Part shown: piece after piece, positions 1 through 11,215 of the stretch
Layout: each line of letters begins with the position of its first letter
How positions within the stretch are numbered: the first letter of the stretch is position 1
Source: Populus alba
Lineage: Eukaryota; Streptophyta; Magnoliopsida; Malpighiales; Salicaceae
Assembly: GCF_005239225.2 (NCBI RefSeq)
Contig: NC_133287.1
Span: forward strand, 11,389,493 to 11,453,492
DNA: 64,000 bases
Reading direction: 5' to 3'
The notes under the pieces: model-generated
Told to the model about the DNA's origin: nothing
What the model saw: the letters and a program-made list of their open reading frames with translations, nothing else
The model's database searches: none
Position numbers and translations under genes: made by a program

Positions 1-719
1 TTTTTCATTTTTGTCCTTGGTTTTGAATTTATACAAATTAACCCTCAATTGACCATTAAGCTTTTAATTTGCTTCAATTTCACCCTTTGTTTTCAACCGA
101 TTTGGGTCCTAGAAGTTTAGCGTCTTTTTTTAAAAAGGTCTTTGGTTATAAATTTCTTTAACTTAACTCTTAATTGATCCTAAACTTTGAATTTCTTGCA
201 ATTTAGTCCTTGATTTCAATTAATTGACTTCGTAAAAATTGAGTTTGGCCCTTTAAAATTTCAATCTTTTGATTAAGCTCAAATTAGGCTCCCAAACTTA
301 TTTTTTTCCCAATTACGTCTCTAATAAAATTAAATTGACCTATTAAAAGTATAATTAAATCCTCGCGCCTAATTAAATATTTTAATTTAACCCAAATTAA
401 TTCTTAAATATAATTAAACTTTTAATTCAACCCATGATTAAATCAAATTGACTTATGAAAAATCTAATTAAACCTCTAGACTTCATTTTTATGCAGATTT
501 GTCTAATAATCATTCAATTTGACCTTAAATCTGTATTGTTTCTTTAGTCTTGGGTACAATGAGGTATGATTAGGATCACAATTCCATCCAAAACTCTAGC
601 TTGATTCTTTAACATATTTGAAAATTTCCTTCGATTTCATATTAGTTCTTGTTCTCCAATTCTTCATTTGAAGCTTAATTGACTCCCAACTTCTTCTTTT
701 TTCAATTAAACCCTTAATT
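1..719. repeat. Pyrimidine-rich LTR-like sequence
   Basis: Short phrases such as TTTAATT, AATTGACC and CTTTCAATC recur with strong C/T bias on the plus strand and no open frame above 60 codons. The style resembles LTR or internal DNA of degenerate Ty3/gypsy elements and is echoed at 48.5-48.7 kb. The boundaries are not visible. Confidence 0.3.
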
Positions 720-1370
720 GATTTTCTAACTTAGTTATTTATTTCAAACTCATCCTTAAACTTCAAATTCCTTTCAATCTTAGCCAAATTAAACCATTTT
801 AATCTATTTCTTCAATTTCTTCTTCAATTCAACCCTTAATTATGACCCAAAATTTTCCAAACTTTATTTTTGCTTATGATAGTCAATTATTGGTCAAATT
901 TCAACCCAAGAATATAAAAAAATGATTTAAAATTACAATAGATTTACTAAAAAGATAATTTTTGGATTTTTCTAATTTTTTTCAAAATATATACAAAAAT
1001 TGAGTGACAGCAATATTTATTGCTCCTTAGTTTCCTTATAGAACTAGAAAAGGTCCCAAAATTAGCTATTGAATATTCTTGCATTATTAGAAAACGAATC
1101 ATCTTCAAATAGGAAGCCTACAAGTCAAAAGACAACAAATAATAAAATTTATATTGAATTTGTAATATATATTGCAAGACCTTACCAAACTTTGATTTAC
1201 TTTAAATTTTAAATCAATATAGAAAAATATATATTGAAACTCCTGTTAGAATTTTAACTCGATTCCATAGTCGGATTGAAAATTATGTTCAATAGCATAA
1301 AACTGAAACAATATGCATAATTACACTAGAATCTTAATTTCTTTGTTCAACTTTTTTTTGGATCGTATCA

Positions 1371-1384
1371 TTCCCCCCCCCTCC
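1371..1384 (-). other. Polypurine tract of LTR element
   Basis: A purine run (GGAGGGGGGGGGAA on the minus strand) stands immediately before the TGATACGATC start of the second LTR. This is the position and composition expected of a plus-strand priming tract. Confidence 0.5.
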
Positions 1385-2130
1385 AAGACGATTCATCCTT
1401 TAATTACCAATAGGTATAAGGGATGTTTTATAAATCTCTAGTTTAAGCTTTCAAAACTCTTTTTTACCAACACTCGCCTCCAACAGTTTTATGAAAGTAG
1501 TAGTTCTTTTTTCTTTTTTTATCTTTCATCCTTTCAATGTTTTTTCTCCTCTTGCTTTGAAGCTTGCGATTCATAGAATAGTTATTTTAACCTATCAAAT
1601 TATTACCTCAAAAACCCAACCATATCGAATAGGTCTTTGCGTTATTGAGTGAGAACTCTAATTTCTTCCCTCTCCTTTAGAGAATACAAGACACAAGGAG
1701 AAAAACAAAGAAGACATGAAAGATATGATATAAAAAAAACCATGGAATAGAGATTCTGACCTAAAATCTTAAATCTAAAACTATAGACTTAAAATCTTAA
1801 ATCTGAAACTACAGGTGCCCAACTAATTTTGATGAGATCAAACTTGGATGAGTCAGCCTTTATAAACTTGAATTTGCAATTTTGTTGATATTTTAAAAAC
1901 TTTAAATAGATATTATGGACATAATTAAACATTAGATACTTTTTTTTTATCAAAAGACCTTAATGCAACACTAAACAATAACAAAAATAAGAGAGAACAA
2001 AATTGATCAAATATAACTTTAACCAAATCATACCAAAAACAAGACATAAAGAAAAACAAGAAGAAGATATATGAGAAAACAAATTTAAACAACAAAAACA
2101 AAGAGGATATAACCTAATTTTTTAAGTCAA

Positions 2131-2142
2131 GCTTTGATACCA
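2131..2142 (-). promoter_or_regulatory. Primer-binding site (tRNA-Met type)
   Basis: On the minus strand the sequence reads TGGTATCAAAGC, differing at one position from the usual TGGTATCAGAGC complementary to the 3' end of plant initiator tRNA-Met. It sits just after the GCATCA end of the upstream LTR, as expected for a minus-strand DNA priming site. Confidence 0.6.
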
Positions 2143-2799
2143 ATTGATGCGAACCATGTGGGTACAAAGAACCAAAAACTCATAACAAAGTAGATAAACA
2201 ACCCAAGAAAGTTGCAATTCAAGTTTTTTTATAGAAATTTTGACTTGGATATAACCATGTATCTAAAAACCAAGTTTATTGGAAAAGAACTTGGACTCAT
2301 TATTTATAATGAAACAAGAACTCGAAGCATGCAAGGACACCACAATGTCAGCTATACATTGATAAATCAGTTGTTGATCTTTGTCTTAGTAACGAAAAAA
2401 TTATTGTGTAATGCAAAATATAAGTTTATTCAAAACATCATGGCTGCAAAACAAAAACCTAAGTACACACTAAATAACCCTATTAATATGAGGTAAAAAC
2501 ATCATAAAAAAGTCTTAAAAAATAAAAATAAAAAGAGTTTAAAAAAAAAACATAAATCAACTAGAAAACTAGTATAAATCCTTCACAGTAGCTTCTAAAC
2601 CTTATCGCAAGGTCTTACTAATATCAGATTGACTTAAAATTTTATTTAGATATAAAACAAGACCTCTAAAAACTTTTGATAACATTTTAGCTCATTTCAA
2701 TAATCGGATTGAAAGTTATACTTGATAGAATAAAACTGAAATTATACTAGAATCTAAATTTTCTTGTTCAATATTTTCTTAAATCATATCATTCATACC

Positions 2800-3496
2800 A
2801 AAAGCATTTACCATTAAATTTTTTTGGAAATTCCTTTTTCCTTCACAACAAGATTCTTTTTTTTTATTCTTATTGTAGAACTTTCCTATTTGTTCCATAA
2901 TATTTGCTTTTGCTTTTGAACTGTAGAAGAGTTGGTTCTTTTTTCATATAACTTATTGTTTTTTTTCTATCCTTGGCTTTAAAATGAGATCTTCAAATCC
3001 TATCTTCTCATGTTTATGCTTAAGATAATTCTAGAAGTTTTTTAAATTAGTGATAACTTTTGAATGATTGTAGCTATTTGAAATGATTCACTTAAAGATA
3101 TACTTTCAGCATCTATATCATACAAGAAGAAGTAAAACTCTTGGAATTGGTTTATGTTCAAATACACTTAACAAAACTTCATAAAAAGAAAAGAAATTGG
3201 AATTGATGCCCGCTGAGTAACGCAAGTTATGTAGCTAGTACACACTGAGCACTGAGCATTGCCACCATTTATGTATCTCATCTCTACAATATATAGCATA
3301 AAACATGCCTTGGCGTTTCGATGAACATACTCAACACATTAAAAAACGCAAACACCAAAACCGTAGACTAACTTACACATCAAGACATCCAATCTCGGGT
3401 CACCTATCATAAATTAAAAAACTCCCCAACAAAAAGAAAGCAAAAATTAAAAAAGACTCAATTTCCTTTTACATGGAAAATGCTGAAACAATGGGG
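2800..3496. other. Intergenic, no gene seen
   Basis: AT-rich DNA between the LTR element and the nodulin-like gene. The right part (about 3200-3496) is richer in GC and probably includes the 3' UTR and polyadenylation region of the minus-strand gene. No coding sequence or RNA gene was seen. Confidence 0.4.
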
Positions 3497-5137
3497 CTAC
3501 CAGAACCAGACAAATGCATCCCATAGTGCACCAATGGCGAAAACAGTTGGTAGAACATACTGGCATTTGAGAATGGAACTTGAAGAGCCACTCTTCTCGT
3601 TTAGTGAGGCAGTGGTGGGAGGGGGAGGTGGGTTTGCTACATGGACAGCTAGCTTCATGCCTCCATAGCAGATTCCCTTGCCACTAATGAAATAGTAATT
3701 GCAAGTGACGTTCAATGGAACCACATCTCTTCCAGCTCCCCTGGTCAAATTGTGAAGAGGATGATCAGAGTTGCATGACTCAAAATCTTTTTTGTTCACC
3801 TCTAACACATTCATTTGGCTCCTATCTTACACAAAAACTGGGGAAAATTTTGAAATCAAGTTCAATTTTTGGGAATTAGATGACTAAATTCCACGCATGG
3901 TACACGCACAGTACAAGAACTGGAAAACAAGTGCAAATCATGTATTTGAAAGGAATACCCTTTAATAGCAACTTTAGGGTATGTTTCATTAATCATGAAA
4001 TCATTAATCATGAAAAAGCTTATTGTTTGGCTTTAGCCATCGCCGTTAGCTAGTAGTATCAACAGGGTAAAAATGTAATATTTTATCTCTAGCCATGGAA
4101 CTGAAAAATGTGGGGTATCGTGCTATATTCAAATGAGGTCTGACTCACTGAGCTTAGCAGCAATCAAAGACTGCTTTACACAGCGCGGTAAAGACTTAGA
4201 CCTTCACTATTCTAAATGAATCTATTCTGTCTAGGTACAGTTGAAGGAAACTTAATCCAGATATATGAACTAGCTATGTGCAAAGATTGCAAAAGTAAAA
4301 GTTCAGCCCCAAATTTGGACTTAAATATAATGCTTAAATTAGAGTGTGGATTTTGACAAAGTTTATGCTCTCATTTTAGTACAAACAATAAGATATCCAA
4401 AGATTAATCAAATCCAATAGGAATCTCATTTTGGTCATCATATAATTAAATTTTGCATGCTATAATAAGGTAAAAGAAACATTAATTTAATATCCATTAG
4501 CCTCTGATAGAAATGAAATGAAATGAATAACAATCTATGCAGTTTTCACTTTGATTTCTTTAGAATTTTCTCAGAAGTCGAATTTAGTAAAGAATTCCGG
4601 GTATTAGTAGAAAAGACATGCTAATTAACACCGACATTTGAAGAACAAGCTAGCTCTTAATTGCAGGCAGAAATATCCTAAAGAAATGCAAACTAGAAGC
4701 TTAATCCAACAAAGAATGAAAAAGCTCAAAACTTGAAAACTATAAGCCAATTCCAAAGGCATCCCATTTATAGATCTACCCATCTAGCTCCAAGACTAAC
4801 AAAGCAAGAGAAAATCAAAAAACATTACACTACCCTTCACTCAAAACAGCAAAAGCATGCATACAGAAAGAAGAGAAACCCAGTTAACGACGCATAAACA
4901 AGATCTGAAACTAGATTCATGCAAGAAAGAGTATTTGTAATTACAGAGCCAGTCACCATTGTAGAAGTGCTTGTCTTGAGCCCAAATAGTGTAGTTGACA
5001 TTAGTTGTCCAACCCATGTTGGATCCAACTGTCCATCTAGTTGCAGACACTTCAGGTACCATCACCATCATGGCAAAAACAAGTACTGCCACCGCCACCG
5101 CCACCGTCATTGATGAACCAAACCCACTTCTCTCCAT
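3497..5137 (-). pseudogene. ENODL: Early nodulin-like (phytocyanin) protein, stop in frame
   Basis: Two exons, 5137-4945 and 3837-3497, joined by a GT-AG intron in phase 1, would give 177 codons, the usual length for this family. Visible parts are a signal peptide (about residues 1-32, with an Ala/Val repeat from a GGTGGC microsatellite), a plastocyanin-like domain (33-145) with two late cysteines, a Pro-rich linker (NPPPPPTTAS), and a hydrophobic C-terminus typical of a GPI-anchor signal. The copper-binding histidines of true phytocyanins are not seen, as is usual for ENODLs, so a role at the plasma membrane or wall without copper is expected. With the normal acceptor, codon 68 is TAA (3829-3827) where the family has a conserved Tyr (F-x-Y-D). 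A second AG 12 nt downstream would skip the stop in frame and give 173 residues. The gene may be broken, polymorphic, or rescued by splicing. Family assignment is firm; functional state is unknown. Confidence 0.8.
3824..3841 (-). other. Tandem splice acceptors flanking a TAA
   Basis: On the minus strand CCCAG at 3842-3838 is the expected acceptor, and TTTTTGTGTAAG ends in a second AG at 3827-3826. Splicing at the second AG joins T from exon 1 to AT, giving a TAT codon and continuing in frame, so the four codons containing the stop are removed. Both sites have pyrimidine-rich upstream sequence. The use of either site is inference. Confidence 0.5.
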
Positions 5138-5300
5138 TACTTCTTCTCTTTCTTTGGCTCACTCTAGCAGGCTAATGAATTTGAGTTGTGTTATTATAGG
5201 TCTTTCTTTGCTTGATGTTTATTTTCTTGGCTTTGCTTTGCGGGTGCTTATCAAGAAAAGGTTTCCCGTAAGCTTCTAGCAATTCACAGCCAACTTTGAT
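5138..5300 (-). promoter_or_regulatory. Upstream region of the nodulin-like gene
   Basis: The minus strand upstream of the ATG is richer in GC than the surrounding DNA and contains CCTATAATAAC near 5202-5192, a possible TATA element about 55-65 bases before the start codon. This would leave a short 5' UTR. Only weak pattern evidence supports it. Confidence 0.25.
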
Positions 5301-7743
5301 TATTTATTCTGAAAAATCTCAAGCTAAACTAGCTAATCTTAGATTATATCAACTAACATAAAGTTTATTAAAACTCGCGTGACCAATAGGTTGACTTAAG
5401 AAATTTACATCTCAAACACTAACTTGAGTTTGAGTTTAAATTTTAAGTTAAGTTAGAAAAGACATTGACTTATTAATTAAAATATAGTGCAAATTTTTAT
5501 TGACTTGATTAATCCATTTAAATTTGATTTAAACCCAATTGAGTTAATTTTAAGGAACTAAAAAAAATGTTACAGTTTTAATAAAAGATTAATTATTCAA
5601 GTTTCCTTAGTGAGCTTTTTATTATTAAATAAAAAAATAAACTAAAAAAATCAGTATAAAAAATAAACTAAAAGAAATCAATGTTTCTATGTACATTCAG
5701 AGGTGAAACATTATGCAATTCACACAATATTTTCCTTTTTTACATTTTTGTCCTTTCTTTTTTCGCTTTGGTCATCGAATTTTCTTTTTTAATTTTATCT
5801 TTTAATGTTGTGTTGATTGAGATTTGAAATTTAAAATTTATTTTAATTTGTTTTTTATGATATTATTCCCCTCTCAAAAAAAAATCATGATATCATTTTG
5901 GTGTCTGATTTAACGAAAAAGAATTGAATTAAGAGATTAAAAATAAGGGGAGCAAAGTTGATAAAAAAAAAAAATAGCAATCCTTTTTTGTCTAAAAAAC
6001 TTTGGTTCCAACAACAATCTATATTTTTTTTTTTTTTTTGCTTTGATCATCGATTTTTTTTTTTCAATTTTATCTTTCAATATTGTGTTGATTAAGATTT
6101 AAAGTTGATAATTTATTTTGATCTATTTTTTTATGCGGTTATCTCAATCTCCATAAAAAAAATTGGTGCTCGATATTATGAAAAAAAAAGGAGTCGATTT
6201 TATTTTTTGAAAAAAATTACAAATGAGGGGACCAAAATTGAAAAAAAAAATGGGAGCTCTTTTTGAAAATAAAATGGTGTCAACACCTTTTTGCTTAATT
6301 TTGCCTTAGGATATTTTCAAATTTTCTTTGGGTCCTTTAATTTTCCGATTAAACATTTTAGTCCAAGATTTTATTTAGTTCAATTTTCAATTCTTGAGTT
6401 TTAGAGAGGTGAGAGAAAAATTATGGATGAGAGAGAAAAAGATTGGTTGGTGCCAATGAGAAAAATAATTAAATTTAGTATTAAAGAGTTTCTTTTAATA
6501 AGAGAAATGTCGTCAAGGTGGTTTTGGGTTTCTAAGTTACTGGAAAAGGTAGATTTGGGTTGAGAAAGATTTTTTTCCATTTAATTATATGTTTTTTTTA
6601 ACTGATTTTGGGTTTTTTTTATTATTATTATTTGAGGAATTCTTTTTTGTTGTTATAAGAGTCTTTTTTAGGTGTTTTTAGGTAAAATTATATTAAAAAT
6701 TAATTTTTTGAGTAAAAAATTACCCATCATTTTTCCATCCACCTTTCAAGTGCTTGAAAAATAGGTTTGTAAAAGACACAATCATCTACGTACTCTTCTT
6801 TTAAAAAATAAATAAAATGGATCAAATAATAATAATAATAAAATATATGGCCCTAGCCCATGGTCCTTTCTTAGCATGCCCCTACATCGAGCTTGAGTTT
6901 CAATGGGCCAAGCGTGTTGGGCCTCTAAGCCAGCGCACAACATTTTTTTCCTTTATTTTTTTTTTTTAATTTTAAGTTTATTTTATTAGAAATTAAGTAA
7001 CTAAATATATATATTATATACATTTATTTTTTAATTTTTTAAGTTAATTAAAAATATATTTTAGTTGTCACTAGTTATAGGTCGTGCTATGTTGTAGGTC
7101 AGATCCAAATAAAATCGAACATAATAAAACATATCTAGGTTATAGATAATTATTTGATATTATTATTAAACTACACTCAATGGATCAACATTAAAATTTT
7201 TCGGCAAAATTTTTTACATATTACTATTTTAAAACTAAATCGTATGAGAGTTGTCTTGTTATGATCGAGTCAACTAGGCAAATCCAAAAGCAACCTGAAC
7301 AATCAATAAAAAGTATGGCTTAGTTTTAAATAAAATCTCAAGATGATATTTTTTGTTTAATATTGAGATAGTGGCATATTAGATCTAAAGTGAATCCATT
7401 CTACTTTTTCCACAATGTTTAGAGGGAAAATAACATCTATTGAAATTCTCTCGAAAAACAAAAGAACTCTTTGCCATAAAGATCCTTTATTTTGGTATTC
7501 AGATTATGGCAAACCGATAACCACACCATTTTCTAAAGATTTTATCTTTCCTATCTCTAACTCTATGGCTGAAAAATAAACAAAATAAAAAAAAGTCATT
7601 AATGTGAGGTTAATCTTAAATTTTTTTCTATTTTAATTTTAGTTCCTTATCTTTAAATGTTGAATGTTTACAATAATTTCAAGCCTAATATCTTTTAATT
7701 AGACTATAAAAGGGCTTGATTAAAAAACATTAAAAAAAAAAAC
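5301..7743. other. AT-rich intergenic DNA with repeat debris
   Basis: No gene is visible. Two stretches (about 5740-5990 and 6000-6260) look like diverged copies of one another: both contain CTTTGGTCATCGA or CTTTGATCATCGA, a TTTTATCTTTCAAT-like phrase and a GATTTGAAATT-like phrase, about 280 bases apart. Poly-T and poly-A runs are common. Part of 6840-6960 is richer in GC but closed in every frame. Confidence 0.4.
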
Positions 7744-7800
7744 ACATGAGGTGCATGGTTCACTGTTCATATGAACACTAGTGAACCTAACACCTCATGT
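7744..7800. repeat. Near-palindrome (imperfect inverted repeat)
   Basis: ACATGAGGTG at the left end pairs with CACCTCATGT at the right end. Inside, GGTTCAC pairs with GTGAACC and TGTTCATATGAACA is self-complementary. Small insertions on one arm make the palindrome imperfect over 57 bases. It could be the fused terminal repeats of a deleted MITE or a cruciform-forming site. Confidence 0.6.
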
Positions 7801-8779
7801 CTTTTAGTTTGTAACATAATTTTTTAAAATATTGTGAGAATTTTAGTTTAGTTTTTAGTAAGATTATATTAATCTTTTTTATTTTAATTTTAGCAAGCAT
7901 TTTTTTTCTACAGCCTATCATATTTTTTTTAAAAAAAGATGTTTGGTTACTTTTCTGCGAGCATCTATTATATATATTAAATAAAAGATAATTGAAAAGA
8001 AATAAAATAATTAAGTCAAGTTGGGTCATTACCCAAGCATGTATTTGGAGCTCAATTTCGAGTTGACCTGGATTAATCTAACACATGTTTGTCTCAATAT
8101 TTAAAAAATAAAAAACACATTTTGAATTATTTTTTATTTTCTTTTATTTTTAAAAAATGCATTAACAATGCATGCATGTTTTTTTGATCTACTTTCATGG
8201 GCTGCTTTGATAAAAAAAAATAATTCTTGTGTTTTAAAAGGTAACTCACAGCATAACGCAAACAACATATCGAGTGACAGCCATGAAAATACCTTTAAGC
8301 AACTTTGTTTGAAAGTGATTGTGGGCTGATAGTGCCCTTTATCATAACCTTAAGTGTGAATTGCGATATTTCCCACCACTTTGCTTTCGTCTCTAGTGAC
8401 CTCATTTATAGCCTTGCTTTTCATGATCTTAACATCTACTACTTTTGGTTTTTTTACATGAATTTGAACTCAAAATGTGGAGATTGTTGAAATCACAAAT
8501 TCTATTCTTTTTTTTTTTCTTTTTTTTTGCTGTGTACATGTGTTGATTGTAAAATAAATTTAATATGCTAAATATATAAACATAGGATAGCAGTAAATTA
8601 ATATCATACATATTTCCATCCATGAATAATAACGTGTTGAAGTAATTGTTCACAAAGAATTTGTGCTGTTAAGAATAATGAGTAGAGTTATTGAATGTGG
8701 ATAGAAGAAACAAAACATTTTTTTTGTAACTATTGTTAGCTAGACCAGGTGTGGTTAAATCACTATGGTCACACCCATA

Positions 8780-10100
8780 AAATACTATGTATTGAAATAC
8801 TATTTTATGATTTGTGTTTTTATTTTTTAATTAATTTTATCATTTAAAACTTTAATTTTTTTTTTTAATTTTGTAGTTCAATATTAAGTTGTATTTTAGG
8901 AAATGTGTTTCCTATTTTTTTTTTAAAAAAAGTTTATTAGGTTATATATGGTCACATGGATTTACTTTTGATTTCAACCTTCGAAATTATATTCTGAAAG
9001 TGATGCTTCGTAATTTTTTTTCGATTTTCTTTCTATGATACAATCTCATTCTTATAATTCATATAAAGATTTTAATAATTTAATTTAGATTGACTCGAGT
9101 TGTTTTTATTACCACTTTTTATAATTAATTTGTTTCTTGATTTCATGCTTAAATATTGGGTTGGTTGGAAAATATGTTTTGTAATTTTTTGACTTTCATA
9201 CTATGAAGTTATCTTAATTTCTTAACTCGGGTCATGGATTTGATAGGTTGACCTGAGTTTGCTATTTTTAATTTTTTTTTTTGCTCTTTTTTAATTGTGT
9301 ATTTTTTTTAATGGGCTTCATAATATTTTTTATTTGATTTATATAGAGTTATTCTAATCTCATTACTTGGGTCACGGTTTGACAGATTGATCAAGGTTGA
9401 CTTGATTTTTTTGTTATTTTTAATTGAATATTTTTTTTTCAATTTCACCATCCAACAACTCAATCTTTTTAAAAAAAAAAAAACAAATTATCCTTTAATA
9501 TTAGGTTGTTTAGGAATTAAGCTTCATAAATTTTTTTTCAATTTGCTTTTTATAGAGTTATTACAATATCATATATTTAATTGTTTTCCTTGTTTTCAAC
9601 CTTCAATATTGGATATATCAGAAATAGAGCTTTATAATTTTTTTTATTTGTTTTTTATGAAGTTATCATAATTTTATGACCTAGATCGCGAGTTTAATTG
9701 TTTAGGAATAAGCTTCATAAATTTTTGTTAAATCAAGTGGACTTAGATTGTTTTTTGTCCCTTTGTAGTTTTTATTTATTTATTTTTTCTTTCAACACTG
9801 GGTTAGTTGAAAATTAAACTTTGTAATTGTTTTTGAATTTGCTTTCTATGAAGTTATCTTGATTTCATGACCTGAGTTGACGGTTTTGTGAGTTAATTCA
9901 AGTTGACTCATGTAGTTTTTTTTATCCTTTTTTTTTTTTTAATTTCTTCCTTCAACATCAAGTTGTTTATGAATTAACCTTTATAGTTCATTTTGATTTT
10001 CTTTCTACAAAATTATCATGATCTCATGACTTGGATCATAGACTTAACAAGTTAATCTGAATTGATCTAATATATTATTATCTCAATATTTTTTTAAAAA
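8780..10100 (-). repeat. Degenerate ~140-190 bp tandem array
   Basis: Units recur containing GGTCATGGATTTGATAGGTT or a variant, a GACCTGAGTTGAC-like phrase and CTTTCTATGAAGTTATC. Examples lie near 9231, 9369, 9684, 9870 and 10029, giving spacings of about 140 to 190. On the opposite strand these units resemble those at 57.06-57.61 kb and motifs at 25.8-26.1 and 27.3-27.5 kb. Open frames within it are chance products of T-rich DNA. Confidence 0.5.
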
Positions 10101-10274
10101 ATATCATTTAATATATCATCATATGAATATTTATAAAAAGATAACATCAAATATGCATCATATTTTGAGCTCATGATTATTTTTATTTTTATAAAATTAT
10201 TTTTGGTATTAGCACATTAAAACGATACAAAACATATAAATTATATTAAATTTAAAAAAAAAAAAAAAAATTTG

Positions 10275-10540
10275 AAAGTCCACCCAAATACAAATCACAT
10301 CTCGATAGGCAAAGTTCAAAAAACAATCCAATTTTCAATTAACAACTGAAGATGAATCAAAGAACCATCACCAAGATAAAAAAAAAAAAAAAAAAACAAT
10401 CTACAGTTGCCAAACTAAAAGTCCATCCAAATAAAAAAAGCACAATCTCAATAGGCAGAGCTCAAAAAGACGATCCATTATCCCACCAGCAACTGAAGAT
10501 GAATAAAAGAACAATTACCAAGAAAAAAACACAAAGAAAA
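10275..10540. repeat. Two-unit tandem duplication, about 143 bp
   Basis: A unit starting AAAGTCCACCCAAATA near 10275 recurs as AAAGTCCATCCAAATA near 10418. Both contain AGCTCAAAAA- or AGTTCAAAAA-type phrases, CAACTGAAGATGAAT and ATCACCAAGA/ATTACCAAGA, and both end in A-runs. The copies differ by many substitutions, so the duplication is not recent. Confidence 0.65.
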
Positions 10541-11210
10541 GAGGAGATGGAGAGCCTGGCAACGGAAAAACTCCAAAAAGCAAACAAAGATCCCCCCAGC
10601 AAAGCGAGTCAAAAGTTATTCCTCCAAGATAGAATGAGCAAACCACAAAGCCACAACAAAAAAGAGTAACAGAGTAGCGAGGAAGCCCCAAAACAAATGA
10701 GCAACGAAAAGTATTAGCAAAAAGTAATTTGAAACCAACAAAGGAAAGCTTGTAAAGAAGCAGTAGCATAAGAAACCATGGCGAGAAACGAAATAGAAAG
10801 AAGAAAGAGAAAGCAGACCTAATAGAAATGGAATCGTAAAACAAGTGAAGAAGATTTGCAAAGGAAACCTAAGCACACCCTCAAACCTAAAATAAAGGAG
10901 GTAAAAGTATGAGGAGCCTAAGAACAGTAGCATGTCAAAATTAAAATATAAAAAAACAATCAAATAGGAACCAATATGACAGCACACGCAGAAAAAAAGT
11001 TAAATGAAAGGAAAACAAATGGCAAACCAAACCAGAGCAATAGACAAAAGCTAACTAAACTCGTAAGAATCAGTTACCTTGAGAGCACAAATGAAGGATA
11101 AATCGCCCAGATGCAACCAAATATCTTATCCCCAAAACGCTGGCTATATAAAGGAATCTGAGAAGACCATAAGAAAAGCAGCAGAGACGGGAACAAAAAG
11201 ACGACTCCTG
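10541..11210. other. GC-richer island, unidentified
   Basis: This stretch has clearly more G and C than its flanks and lacks the poly-A/T texture around it. Short open frames on the minus strand (up to 123 codons) are Phe/Leu/Ser-rich with no recognisable domain. On the plus strand CTATATAAAGG (about 11142-11152) looks like a TATA box. On the minus strand CTCAAG|GTAACTG (about 11080) looks like a splice donor. It may be a decayed gene, a transposon fragment or a non-coding transcript; the sequence alone does not decide. Confidence 0.3.
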
Positions 11211-11215
11211 GCTTA

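Larger units (their letters stand above)
720..2791 (-). mobile_element. Internally deleted LTR retrotransposon
   Basis: Read on the minus strand, a 5' LTR begins with TGATATGATTT at 2791 and ends with GCATCA at about 2145. It is followed by a primer-binding site TGGTATCAAAGC at 2142-2131, a near match to the 3' end of initiator tRNA-Met as used by many plant LTR elements. About 750 bp of internal DNA without gag or pol follows. A polypurine tract (GGAGGGGGGGGGAA, 1384-1371) then abuts a second LTR beginning TGATACGATC at 1370. The two LTRs share an aligned block (1245-1350 with 2685-2785). The outer end of the 3' LTR, near 720, is extrapolated from the 5' LTR length. The internal region is too short for a coding element, so this is a deleted or TRIM-like copy. 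Homologous LTRs lie at 45.1 and 50.1 kb on the plus strand. Confidence 0.6.

Noticed and set aside
10515..10987. Minus-strand frames of 109 and 123 codons
   Set aside because: Phe/Leu/Ser-rich, overlapping each other in different frames, and partly inside a tandem duplication; no recognisable protein.
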